This document shows, piece after piece, positions 1 to 7,406 of a stretch of DNA of 64,000 bases. This DNA is from JANQTF01 sp041741415 (GTDB lineage: Bacteria; Bacteroidota; Bacteroidia; J057), in assembly GCA_041741415.1 (NCBI GenBank), contig JBGSKC010000063.1:1-64000 (forward strand). Direction: 5' to 3'. A program made the position numbers and the translations under genes. The notes beneath the pieces were generated by a model. It made no database searches and had not been told where the DNA came from. It saw nothing but the letters and a program-made list of their open reading frames with translations. Every line of letters starts with the position of its first letter. Within the stretch, counting starts at the first letter, position 1.

Positions 1-144
1 CTTTTGTGTTCCCATCGAATCAATGGTGATGACTGCCCCTTTGATGCTCAGCATCCTTAGCAACACCGGAATGGCTGTGATCTCGTTGGATTTTTCCGCA
101 GTAGCCACCTGCCCCAGCACCATCCCTCCCTTGTGGCCATACAT
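1..144 (-). pseudogene. ISAs1-family transposase fragment, cut by an IS
   Basis: Reading leftwards from about 144, the frame gives GMVLGQVATAEKSNEITAIP followed by LLRMLSIKGAVITIDSMGTQK. This is the conserved DDE core of ISAs1-family (H-repeat associated) transposases, with the second catalytic Asp in TIDSMG. The frame runs off the window edge at base 1, so the C-terminal part may continue outside. The N-terminal half, which should lie to the right, is missing: the IS4-family element starts exactly here, and beyond its right end there is no ISAs1 coding sequence. The only ATG in frame lies inside the inverted repeat of that element. A broken remnant is therefore much more likely than a working gene. 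Confidence 0.8.
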
Positions 145-163
145 GAGTCATCCCGAACTTTGG
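139..163 (+). repeat. Left terminal inverted repeat of the IS4-family element
   Basis: The repeat begins ATACATGAGTCATCCCGAAC and matches the reverse complement of 1565-1589 at 24 of 25 positions. It also takes part in a second internal hairpin: ATGAGTCA at 143-150 pairs with TGACTCAT at 166-173, just in front of the transposase gene. Confidence 0.9.
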
Positions 164-239
164 GGTGACTCATATTTTTTTTAAAAAAGAAAGGTCTTCC
201 GTAATTTTTGGTTACCACACCCTAAACTACGAGAAGACC

Positions 240-1580
240 ATGCTTTATCAGCATTACCAAACTAAGGAAGCCCATGGAGATAATCAATCCTTGGCGTTTC
301 ATTTTTCGACCCGCCTGTTGAGCTATCTGGAAGAGCTGCGCCTGGATCTGGACGCCATTCTGGATAAGCGCCTGGTGCGCACCTTCATAGATCTTGTTTG
401 TTGCCTGATTCGGTTTCGAGACCGGAGCAATGGGCTGGTTTTGAGTGAGTTAGGTGGATATTTAATGAGTCCTCCGGAGGCAGCTGCGGGCACGAAGCGT
501 ATCAGCAATCTTCTGCGCTCTCCTAAGTGGTCTCACCATTTGATTGATCAATTCTTACTTCAGCGCAGTAAAAAGAGGATTGCTCAGATGCTTCAATCCG
601 GTCAGAGGCCCCTGATTCTGTGGGATGAAAGTGTGATCGAAAAGCCTGAGAGCTGGTTTAGCGAAGGGTTGGGGCCTGTGCGTTCGGCAAAGGGCAAGCG
701 GCTTAAACGAATCAAGCCCGGGTACTACAACCCGCCTGGAGGCACGATCCATGTTCCTGGTTTTCAATGGATGGGAGTAGTCCTGAGCGGACTCAGACAG
801 GAAGCTTCCATTGTAGCGATGCGCTGGTGGAGCAGCCGGGGCAAGGCCAAGGCTCATCCCGCCCTGATCCGGGATAATCTCATCTTCCGCTTAGCCAAAG
901 AGCTGCCTGAAGGAGTGGTTCATGTGTTTGACAGGGGCTTTGCCGGGCGCCCCCTCCTCGGACAGATGTTTCTCCATCGCCAGCGCTTTATCCTAAGGTG
1001 GCCTGGCCGGTTTGTGCTCAATGACAGCGAGGGAAACAGCAAAAATGCCTGGCGTTTCTCAACCGGAAAGAAATCATTGGATACGACCTGGATCGAAGAC
1101 CCCAACACGGGCCAAAAGCAGAAAATAGGCATCTATTACACAGAGGTGTCTCTTCCTGAGTGGCCCGATGAAAAACTGTTTCTGGTCATTTCCAGGCCAG
1201 GAAAGAATCGCACACCATGGTATTTGATCACCAATCTCCCGATTCAATCGCACCAGGACGCATGGGAGGTCATCTTCTCTTATGCCAGAAGATGGAAAAT
1301 TGAACAGGTCTTTAGGGTAGCAAAATGCGAAATGGGAATGGAATCGCCCAGACTATGGTTCTGGGAGAACAGGCTCAAGTTCATGATGATCAATACCATC
1401 GCAATTGATTTCTTATTTCAGCTCCTGCTGAAAGGAAGGGACCAAAAAATCGAAACACTCCTCAGGCAATGGTGCCCCAGAACAGGAAATCGGTGCAGGG
1501 AATACCCTACACCGATTTACAGAATCCGATTAGCACTTTCCCTGATGTGGACCTACTGGCTCATCAAAAGTTCGGGATGA
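240..1580 (+). CDS. IS4-family DDE transposase
   Basis: This 446-residue protein catalyses cut-and-paste transposition of the surrounding element. The catalytic triad is visible: Asp129 in LILWDES, Asp231 in HVFDRGFAG and Glu355 in YARRWKIEQVFRVAK. That last block is an exact Y-(2)-R-(3)-E-(6)-K signature (Tyr348, Arg351, Glu355, Lys362), diagnostic of the IS4 family. A longer frame from 165 exists, but it would start within the terminal repeat hairpin; ATG 240 gives the usual length. The stop codon lies inside the right inverted repeat. No frameshift or internal stop is seen, so the enzyme is probably functional. Confidence 0.92.
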   Translation: MLYQHYQTKEAHGDNQSLAFHFSTRLLSYLEELRLDLDAILDKRLVRTFIDLVCCLIRFRDRSNGLVLSELGGYLMSPPEAAAGTKRISNLLRSPKWSHHLIDQFLLQRSKKRIAQMLQSGQRPLILWDESVIEKPESWFSEGLGPVRSAKGKRLKRIKPGYYNPPGGTIHVPGFQWMGVVLSGLRQEASIVAMRWWSSRGKAKAHPALIRDNLIFRLAKELPEGVVHVFDRGFAGRPLLGQMFLHRQRFILRWPGRFVLNDSEGNSKNAWRFSTGKKSLDTTWIEDPNTGQKQKIGIYYTEVSLPEWPDEKLFLVISRPGKNRTPWYLITNLPIQSHQDAWEVIFSYARRWKIEQVFRVAKCEMGMESPRLWFWENRLKFMMINTIAIDFLFQLLLKGRDQKIETLLRQWCPRTGNRCREYPTPIYRIRLALSLMWTYWLIKSSG

Positions 1581-1589
1581 CTCATGTAT
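1565..1589 (-). repeat. Right terminal inverted repeat of the IS4-family element
   Basis: The sequence CAAAAGTTCGGGATGACTCA and the bases after it mirror 139-163 with one mismatch. The last codons and stop of the transposase overlap it. Confidence 0.9.
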
Positions 1590-1627
1590 TTTTTTGTTGG
1601 TGGCAATGCTTAGGTCCTACCCTGCCA

Positions 1628-2035
1628 TCAGGCGATTTCTTCGATCAACCAAAGAACCAGGAAGACGATGGCAACAAGCCAGCACAGGTAGGCGATCCAG
1701 GAAACGAGGCCAGAAAGGGGGACACCACCGAGGGCCATGATAAATGCCACGACCGACAGCACGAAGGCGAGGCCAGCGGCGAGGAGAGCGTAGCGGAGGT
1801 TTCCCTGAACGTCGAGGCCTTTGGGCGCGAATTTTTCGAGACGCTGGCTCCAGGTGGCCAGGCGTTCGGCGCGGCGCTCAGAACGACGCATGTCGCGGAG
1901 TTCTTTTTTTGACATAGCAGGCTGCCCGGCAGTGGCTACAGAGGAAGCGAAGGCAGGCTGAGGGGACACCCCGGCAGCTTGCAGCAGGGTGAGAGAGAAG
2001 ACCCCGGTAAGCAGAAGTAGAAATAGGCTTTTCAT
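1628..2035 (-). CDS. Small exported or membrane protein of unknown function
   Basis: The 135-residue protein begins with a typical signal sequence (MKSLFLLLLTGVFSLTLLQA). A strongly basic segment of about 25 residues follows (SKKELRDMRRSERRAERLA). After it come two hydrophobic segments near residues 83-105 and 110-131, and the protein ends LVLWLIEEIA. Small proteins built as signal peptide, basic stretch and two helices are common in Bacteroidota and have no assigned role. It stands alone on the minus strand beside the IS. I do not recognise a named family. Confidence 0.7.
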   Translation of the reverse strand: MKSLFLLLLTGVFSLTLLQAAGVSPQPAFASSVATAGQPAMSKKELRDMRRSERRAERLATWSQRLEKFAPKGLDVQGNLRYALLAAGLAFVLSVVAFIMALGGVPLSGLVSWIAYLCWLVAIVFLVLWLIEEIA

Positions 2036-2399
2036 GAGAAATGATGGATTAAATTAAATGACACAGCCGAAAATAGAAGATAAATCCAGATTGACCAAAG
2101 ACGGGGGCGCTGGGTGCGGGAGAAGGAAAGGGAAGCTCCGGATAAATACGGGGTTTCTCTTTGTCAGAACGCTTCTGTTATTGAAAGATGATGCCATCAT
2201 AAAAAAGCTTCTTTTGCCCGAAACAAGACTACAGGAGCACCAAAGCTTACCCTTGATTGCTGCATTCGGGCTGGCTGGGTAAGGGCAATGGCTGCTCGGG
2301 AGAAGAGAATTGACCGGAAAGAAGTCTGCATTCACGTAAGAAATTAATTTTTTTCTTACCTTTCCGTATCGAAATCTTAACACAAATCACATTTGGCTT
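2036..2399. other. Intergenic region upstream of the large T9SS protein
   Basis: This 364-bp divergent spacer carries no convincing gene. Near its right end the sequence TACCTTTC (2357-2364) is one base off the Bacteroidota -7 element TAnnTTTG and is preceded by an AT-rich run. It is a weak promoter candidate for the gene at 2400; no clear -33 TTG was found at the right distance. Small frames on both strands are short and unlike any known family. Confidence 0.4.
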
Positions 2400-5300
2400 A
2401 TGAGACAATCCATTACTTTGATGGTTCTGGGGCTGATGGGAATGATGGGACTTCACGCGCAAGTGATTTCCACATATCCCTATTCCCAGGGCTTTGAAAA
2501 CTTCACCACGTGCAGCACGTCTGCCGGTGCTGCCTGTACCCTCGCCGAAGGCTGGGTGAATGCCACCGGAGACGACATCGACTGGACGACAGACGTGGGA
2601 GGCACACCTTCCAGCCTGACGGGACCTTCTGTTGACCACACCCTCGGAAGCGCCCTTGGCAAGTACCTTTACCTGGAGTCTTCGGTGCCAGGCAGCCCTA
2701 CCAAAACGGCAAACCTGCTTTCTCCTTATTTCGACTTTACCAACGCGCCTTCTCCACAACTTTCCTTCTGGTACCACATGTATGGAGCCACCCAGGGCAC
2801 CATGCACGTTGACGTGGACACCACCGGAGCCGGTAACTGGATCCTGGACGTTGTTCCTTCCTGGACCGACAACCAGAATCTGTGGCAAGAGCGGGTGGTG
2901 AACCTGGTGGCATTTGGCGGAAACGATTCTGTTCGTATCCGGATTCGTGGTATCACGGGTTCCAGCTTCGAAAGCGACATGGCAGTTGACGATTTCCTCG
3001 TCGAAAACCTTGTAAACAACAACATCGGCGTAACTGCCTTTGTGGACCCAGTTGCTCCTTTTGCCCCCGGAGCCCAGCCTGTGAGCGTTGTACTCACCAA
3101 CTTCGGCGGCAACGCGGTTACCTCAGCCATGATCAACTGGACACTGAATGGCGTAGCACAAACTGCTGTTCCCTTCGCCGGCACAATCGCTTCCGGTGCC
3201 AGCTCTGGCACTGTTTCCCTGGGTGCTGCAATTTTTCTGCCAGGGCCCAGCGCTATTAAGGCCTGGACCTCCATGCCCAACGGCGTAGCAGACGCTGACC
3301 CCGCGAATGACAGCCTCGAAACCATCGTGTGTACAGCCCTGGCTGGTACCATTTCCGTGGGCCCAACCGGCATCCTTCCCGACCTTACCACTGCTGTGAC
3401 TGCCCTCTATACCTGCGGCGTTGGAGGCCCTGTGACCTTTGCCATTCAGCCAGGTACCTACAATGAGCCAATTCTGCTTGTGGGTGCAGTGCCGGGAGCC
3501 AGCTCCACCAACACCATCACATTTGATGGCGGCAGTGCTGCCACCACTTCGATGACCTTTAGCGGTATCAATAGCTTTGGTACTGTGTCGCTTGACGGTG
3601 TTTCCTGGGTTACTGTTAAAAACATGACCATTAACAACACCGCCACTTTCGACTCATGGGGCGTAAAAGTGATCAATGGTGCTAAGTTCTGTACGATTGA
3701 CAACTGCGTGATCAACGTCACTCCGGGCTTAACCTTCGACGCAGAAGGGGTGAGCATCAATGGCTCCTATACCGCCGAATTCACCGAAGGGCAGGGTGGC
3801 TGGTTCATCACCGTGTCAAACAACACCATTACAGGTGGCGACAAAGGGATCCACGCTGAAGGCCAGGATGCCAACCGCACCCCCGGCATGAAGTTCCTCA
3901 ACAACACCATCTCCAATGTGCAGGAAGCTGGTATCTATGTGGATGACCAGGACTCTATTGAAATTGTTGGAAACAACATTTCAGGGGTGGTTACCACTTT
4001 TGGAGACGGAATCTATTGCTTTGACCTTGTTGATTACAAGATCAACGGAAACACCGTGTTCGCTCCCGACCATGGGATTTATGTGTTTGACGGCAACTTC
4101 GACGCGGCTGCCACCCTGGGTGCTTCGCAGATCATCAACAACATGGTCCGCACCAACACCAACCACGGTATTTACCTCGACGACGTCAACGACACGGATG
4201 TGTATCACAACACCAGCTACGGTGAGCCTGCCATCCGGTTGAATGATCTGATCAACGTGAATGTCCGCAACAACATCTTCGTTTCGAATATCGATTTCGC
4301 TTTCGAATATGATGATGCTGGTCCGATTGCCTCGCTGAACTACAACCTCTACAACACCCCCGGTGCAAATGCCAACTTTGCTAAGTGGGGAACAGTGCTG
4401 TATGCAGATCTGCTCGCATGGCAAACCGGCGATCCTACGCTGAACGTCAATTCGCTGGAAGGTGACCCCATTTTTAAAGATAACCTCACCGACCTGCACA
4501 TCTCCGGCACGCTGGTCAATGATGCTGGCGACAACACGGCTGGTGTAACAATTGACATCGACGGTGACACCCGCCCGCTCGCACCTTCCACCACTGTGGA
4601 TATCGGTGCCGACGAATACACGCCTTTGACGGAGGATTTAAAGATCATTTCGATCGACTCGCTGAGCAGTGACTGCGGCCTGGGTTCTACCCAGCAAGTG
4701 GCGATCACAGTAACCAACATTGGGGTAAACGCCGTTACCGGCGCTCAGGCTGGCTTCTCTGTTAACGGTGGTGCATTCACCGCTGCCGAGACCATTCCTG
4801 GTACCATTCCTTCTGGTGGAACTGTCGCCTATGTATTTACTGCTACTGCAGACCTTGCCGCTCCTGGCATTTACACCATCGTTGCTTATGCAACTTCTGC
4901 AACGCCTGCTGACCAGGACAACAGCAACGACACCACCTCTTTTTCCATCGTTTCTGTGCCTACCGTATCAACGTTCCCCTACAAGCAGGACTTTGAGAAC
5001 GGCCAGGGCGGATGGTCTTCCGGCGGTTCTGCTTCTTCCTGGGCATTTGGAACTCCTGCCAAAGATGTGATTCAGGGAGCAGGTTCTGGTCTGAATGCCT
5101 GGACAACCGGTGGCCTGGGCGCTACCCCCTACAATAACACCGAGCAATCCTGGGTGCAGGGCCCCTGCTTCGACATGACTGCTGTCCCTGCAGCTCCATG
5201 GGTTGCCATGAAGATCTGGTGGGAGGCTGAATTTAGCTGGGACGGTGCCAACCTCCAGACCTCGACCGATGACGGCACCACCTGGACCAATGTGGGTAAC

Positions 5301-6974
5301 CTCGGTGATCCCAACAACTGGTACACAGACAATACCATCGATGGTGAACCCGGTGGGTCTCAGGTTGGCTGGACAGGCCGCAACAACTCAAGCAACGGTT
5401 CCGGAGGCTGGGTTACTGCTGCCCACCCGCTGGATACTTCCCTGGTTGGCAATCCCAAAGTGCTCTTCCGTATCGCCTTCGGTGCTGATGGTTCAGTGAA
5501 TGACGATGGCTTTGCCTTCGACGACTTCGCCATCGGCGAGCTCCCCGCAGTGAACCTCGGCCCTGATACCACCTTCTGTATCGGCAGCAGCCTTGATGCC
5601 GGCAACTGGGGCGGTACCTATCTCTGGTCAACCGGCGATACTACCCAGTCTATCCTGCTTACCAATAACACAGCAGCTGGGATCAACGACAGCGTGATCT
5701 GGGTTTCAGTGGTTGACTCTCTGGGTCTGCGCGGCACCGACACGATCGTTGTGGATATCCCTGCCACCCTGCCAGCTGTTACAGCCATGCAAACCCTGGA
5801 AGTGGATTGTAACGGCAATGCCACCGGCCAGGCAATGGCAACGACAACCGGCGGATCGGGTACCCTCAGCTACCTCTGGAATACCACCCCGGCTCAAAAC
5901 ACAGCTGTGGCCATTGGCCTTGCTGCTGGTGACTACACTGTGACCGTTGTGGACTCCTTTGGATGCGTGGCTTCCGATACGGTAACCATCAGTGAACCTA
6001 CGCCCCTTGGCGTGGCCCTCGACAGCATCGACAACGCCCTTTGCTTCGGAGACGCCAATGGTGCCATCGCCATTACGACCTCCGGCGGAACAGCCCCCTA
6101 CTCCTATGCCTGGAGCAATGGCGACACCACCGAAGATGTGAGCGGGCTTGTTGCAGGCTCTTACACAGGAACCATCACTGACAGCCGTGGCTGTACCCTG
6201 GTATCGCCCGCCCTTGCTGTGACCCAGCCCGACGCCCTGGCGCTCGCTCTGGATGCCGCTGCCGATGCTTCCTGCCCCAATGCTGCTGATGGTTCTATCT
6301 CCATTACAGTGAGCGGCGGTACTACTCCATATTCCTTTGCCTGGGATAATGGCGCTACCGGCGAAGACCTCACCGGCCTCGCTCCTGGCGATTATGTTGG
6401 TACCATCACCGATGCCAACGGTTGCGTGCTCGTGTCAGGTGCTGTGTCCATCGGTTTTGCCGACACCTTTACAGTGGCAGGATTTGCTTTCGCATTTGTG
6501 GATAATGCCACGGTGAGCTTCACCAATGGTTCTTCTGCCAACGCCACCAGCTACGCCTGGAGCTTCGGCGACGGAACTGGTACCAGCACAGATGCCAGCC
6601 CTTCTTACACCTACACTGCCAACGGCACTGTTACGGTGACCCTGATCGCCACGGGCCCTTGCGGCAGCGACACTACCACCCAGGTGATTGAGCTGCGGTC
6701 GGTGGGAATTGACCTTGGCCTTGCCCGCCTGATCCAGGTGTATCCGAACCCAAGCAACGGGCTCTTTACGGTGTCCTTCAGCGAAATGAATGCACAGAAT
6801 GTATCCGTGACCGTGTTCAACGTTCATGGCCAGGAAGTGCTTCGCCAGTCGCCCGACCAAACCGTGGGGAACTTCAAAGCGAACCTCGACCTGAACGACC
6901 AGCCCAACGGCAGCTACCTCCTCAAGGTGGAAGTTGACGGCAAGCTGTACCTCAAGCAGTTGCTCAAGTACTAA
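2400..6974 (+). CDS. T9SS-secreted beta-helix, SprB-repeat and PKD protein
   Basis: This 1524-residue protein is exported by Sec (signal peptide 1-21, ending LHAQ) and then carried over the outer membrane by the type IX system. In order I see a MAM/jelly-roll-like region with the SQGFE motif (about 25-200), a CARDB-like Ig domain (205-310), and a right-handed parallel beta-helix with many short NNTI/GI-type turns (320-740). A second CARDB-like domain follows (745-855), then a second jelly-roll starting FPYKQDFENGQGGW (857-1040). Three SprB-type repeats come next (near 1130, 1202 and 1280; core SYAWSNGDTTEDVSGL), then a PKD domain (1360-1423). A type A sorting domain closes the protein (QVYPNPSNG at about 1445, ending LKQLLKY). 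It is probably a surface adhesin or a polysaccharide-binding or -cleaving protein; no catalytic residues could be assigned. Confidence 0.9.
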   Translation: MRQSITLMVLGLMGMMGLHAQVISTYPYSQGFENFTTCSTSAGAACTLAEGWVNATGDDIDWTTDVGGTPSSLTGPSVDHTLGSALGKYLYLESSVPGSPTKTANLLSPYFDFTNAPSPQLSFWYHMYGATQGTMHVDVDTTGAGNWILDVVPSWTDNQNLWQERVVNLVAFGGNDSVRIRIRGITGSSFESDMAVDDFLVENLVNNNIGVTAFVDPVAPFAPGAQPVSVVLTNFGGNAVTSAMINWTLNGVAQTAVPFAGTIASGASSGTVSLGAAIFLPGPSAIKAWTSMPNGVADADPANDSLETIVCTALAGTISVGPTGILPDLTTAVTALYTCGVGGPVTFAIQPGTYNEPILLVGAVPGASSTNTITFDGGSAATTSMTFSGINSFGTVSLDGVSWVTVKNMTINNTATFDSWGVKVINGAKFCTIDNCVINVTPGLTFDAEGVSINGSYTAEFTEGQGGWFITVSNNTITGGDKGIHAEGQDANRTPGMKFLNNTISNVQEAGIYVDDQDSIEIVGNNISGVVTTFGDGIYCFDLVDYKINGNTVFAPDHGIYVFDGNFDAAATLGASQIINNMVRTNTNHGIYLDDVNDTDVYHNTSYGEPAIRLNDLINVNVRNNIFVSNIDFAFEYDDAGPIASLNYNLYNTPGANANFAKWGTVLYADLLAWQTGDPTLNVNSLEGDPIFKDNLTDLHISGTLVNDAGDNTAGVTIDIDGDTRPLAPSTTVDIGADEYTPLTEDLKIISIDSLSSDCGLGSTQQVAITVTNIGVNAVTGAQAGFSVNGGAFTAAETIPGTIPSGGTVAYVFTATADLAAPGIYTIVAYATSATPADQDNSNDTTSFSIVSVPTVSTFPYKQDFENGQGGWSSGGSASSWAFGTPAKDVIQGAGSGLNAWTTGGLGATPYNNTEQSWVQGPCFDMTAVPAAPWVAMKIWWEAEFSWDGANLQTSTDDGTTWTNVGNLGDPNNWYTDNTIDGEPGGSQVGWTGRNNSSNGSGGWVTAAHPLDTSLVGNPKVLFRIAFGADGSVNDDGFAFDDFAIGELPAVNLGPDTTFCIGSSLDAGNWGGTYLWSTGDTTQSILLTNNTAAGINDSVIWVSVVDSLGLRGTDTIVVDIPATLPAVTAMQTLEVDCNGNATGQAMATTTGGSGTLSYLWNTTPAQNTAVAIGLAAGDYTVTVVDSFGCVASDTVTISEPTPLGVALDSIDNALCFGDANGAIAITTSGGTAPYSYAWSNGDTTEDVSGLVAGSYTGTITDSRGCTLVSPALAVTQPDALALALDAAADASCPNAADGSISITVSGGTTPYSFAWDNGATGEDLTGLAPGDYVGTITDANGCVLVSGAVSIGFADTFTVAGFAFAFVDNATVSFTNGSSANATSYAWSFGDGTGTSTDASPSYTYTANGTVTVTLIATGPCGSDTTTQVIELRSVGIDLGLARLIQVYPNPSNGLFTVSFSEMNAQNVSVTVFNVHGQEVLRQSPDQTVGNFKANLDLNDQPNGSYLLKVEVDGKLYLKQLLKY

Positions 6975-6996
6975 TCCTGAGCAACCAGCTTTACCA

Positions 6997-7028
6997 AAAA
7001 TGGCCGCCCGGTGGGCGGCCATTTTTTT
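6997..7028 (+). terminator. Rho-independent terminator after the T9SS protein
   Basis: A GC-rich stem, ATGGCCGCCC paired with GGGCGGCCAT around a short loop, is followed by a run of eight T. It begins about 22 bases after the stop codon. A run of A on the left could let it act for both strands. Confidence 0.88.
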
Positions 7029-7406
7029 TATTGTCTGTTCAGCTGCTGTCAGAATGTTGAAAGACAGGACCGGAAAAGCTCCCAACGCCACCGGGCACCT
7101 TGAGCCTCTTACTCTCTCCTCCACGAAGGGCGAGGGGTGAACTGGCCCAGCCTTTCCGGTCGCGGTTCCCGGCTTTCGCTTCCTTACCTCCCCTCCTTGT
7201 CCGCTCGCAAGGCCAACACCCTGGCTGGGGCCTGAAAGACTGGCTTCGCCTCCGGTCGCTCTTCCTGACAACCCACCTCTCCAAACCCTTTCCAAAAGCG
7301 AGAAGTCAGAGGTCGGAAGTCAGAGTGGACCGGCTTCGCCTCCAGTCCCGGCTCTCGGCTCTCGCATCCAAACCTCTCACAGCGCAGCGGCCTGCCTTCC
7401 CGCTTC
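7029..7406. repeat. Intergenic spacer with mosaic low-complexity repeat
   Basis: No gene is visible. From about 7100 the spacer consists of units that recur elsewhere in the window: GGCTTCGCCTCCGGTC (7246-7261 region), GGCTTCGCCTCCAGTC (about 7333), GAAGTCAGAGGTCGGAAGTC (about 7301) and CAGCGCAGCGGCCTGC (about 7380). It runs right up to the stop codon of the TonB receptor gene on the minus strand. Related copies lie at 25680-25917, 28985-29210, 49210-49548 and 57175-57236. Confidence 0.65.

Larger units (their letters stand above)
139..1589 (+). mobile_element. IS4-family insertion sequence, complete
   Basis: The element is bounded by near-perfect 25-bp inverted repeats (139-163 and 1565-1589) and carries a single full-length DDE transposase. 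Its size of about 1.45 kb fits IS4-family elements. No clear target-site duplication flanks it, so either the duplication has decayed or one junction was rearranged, which agrees with the missing half of the ISAs1 gene on its left. The intact frame suggests a recent insertion. Confidence 0.88.
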
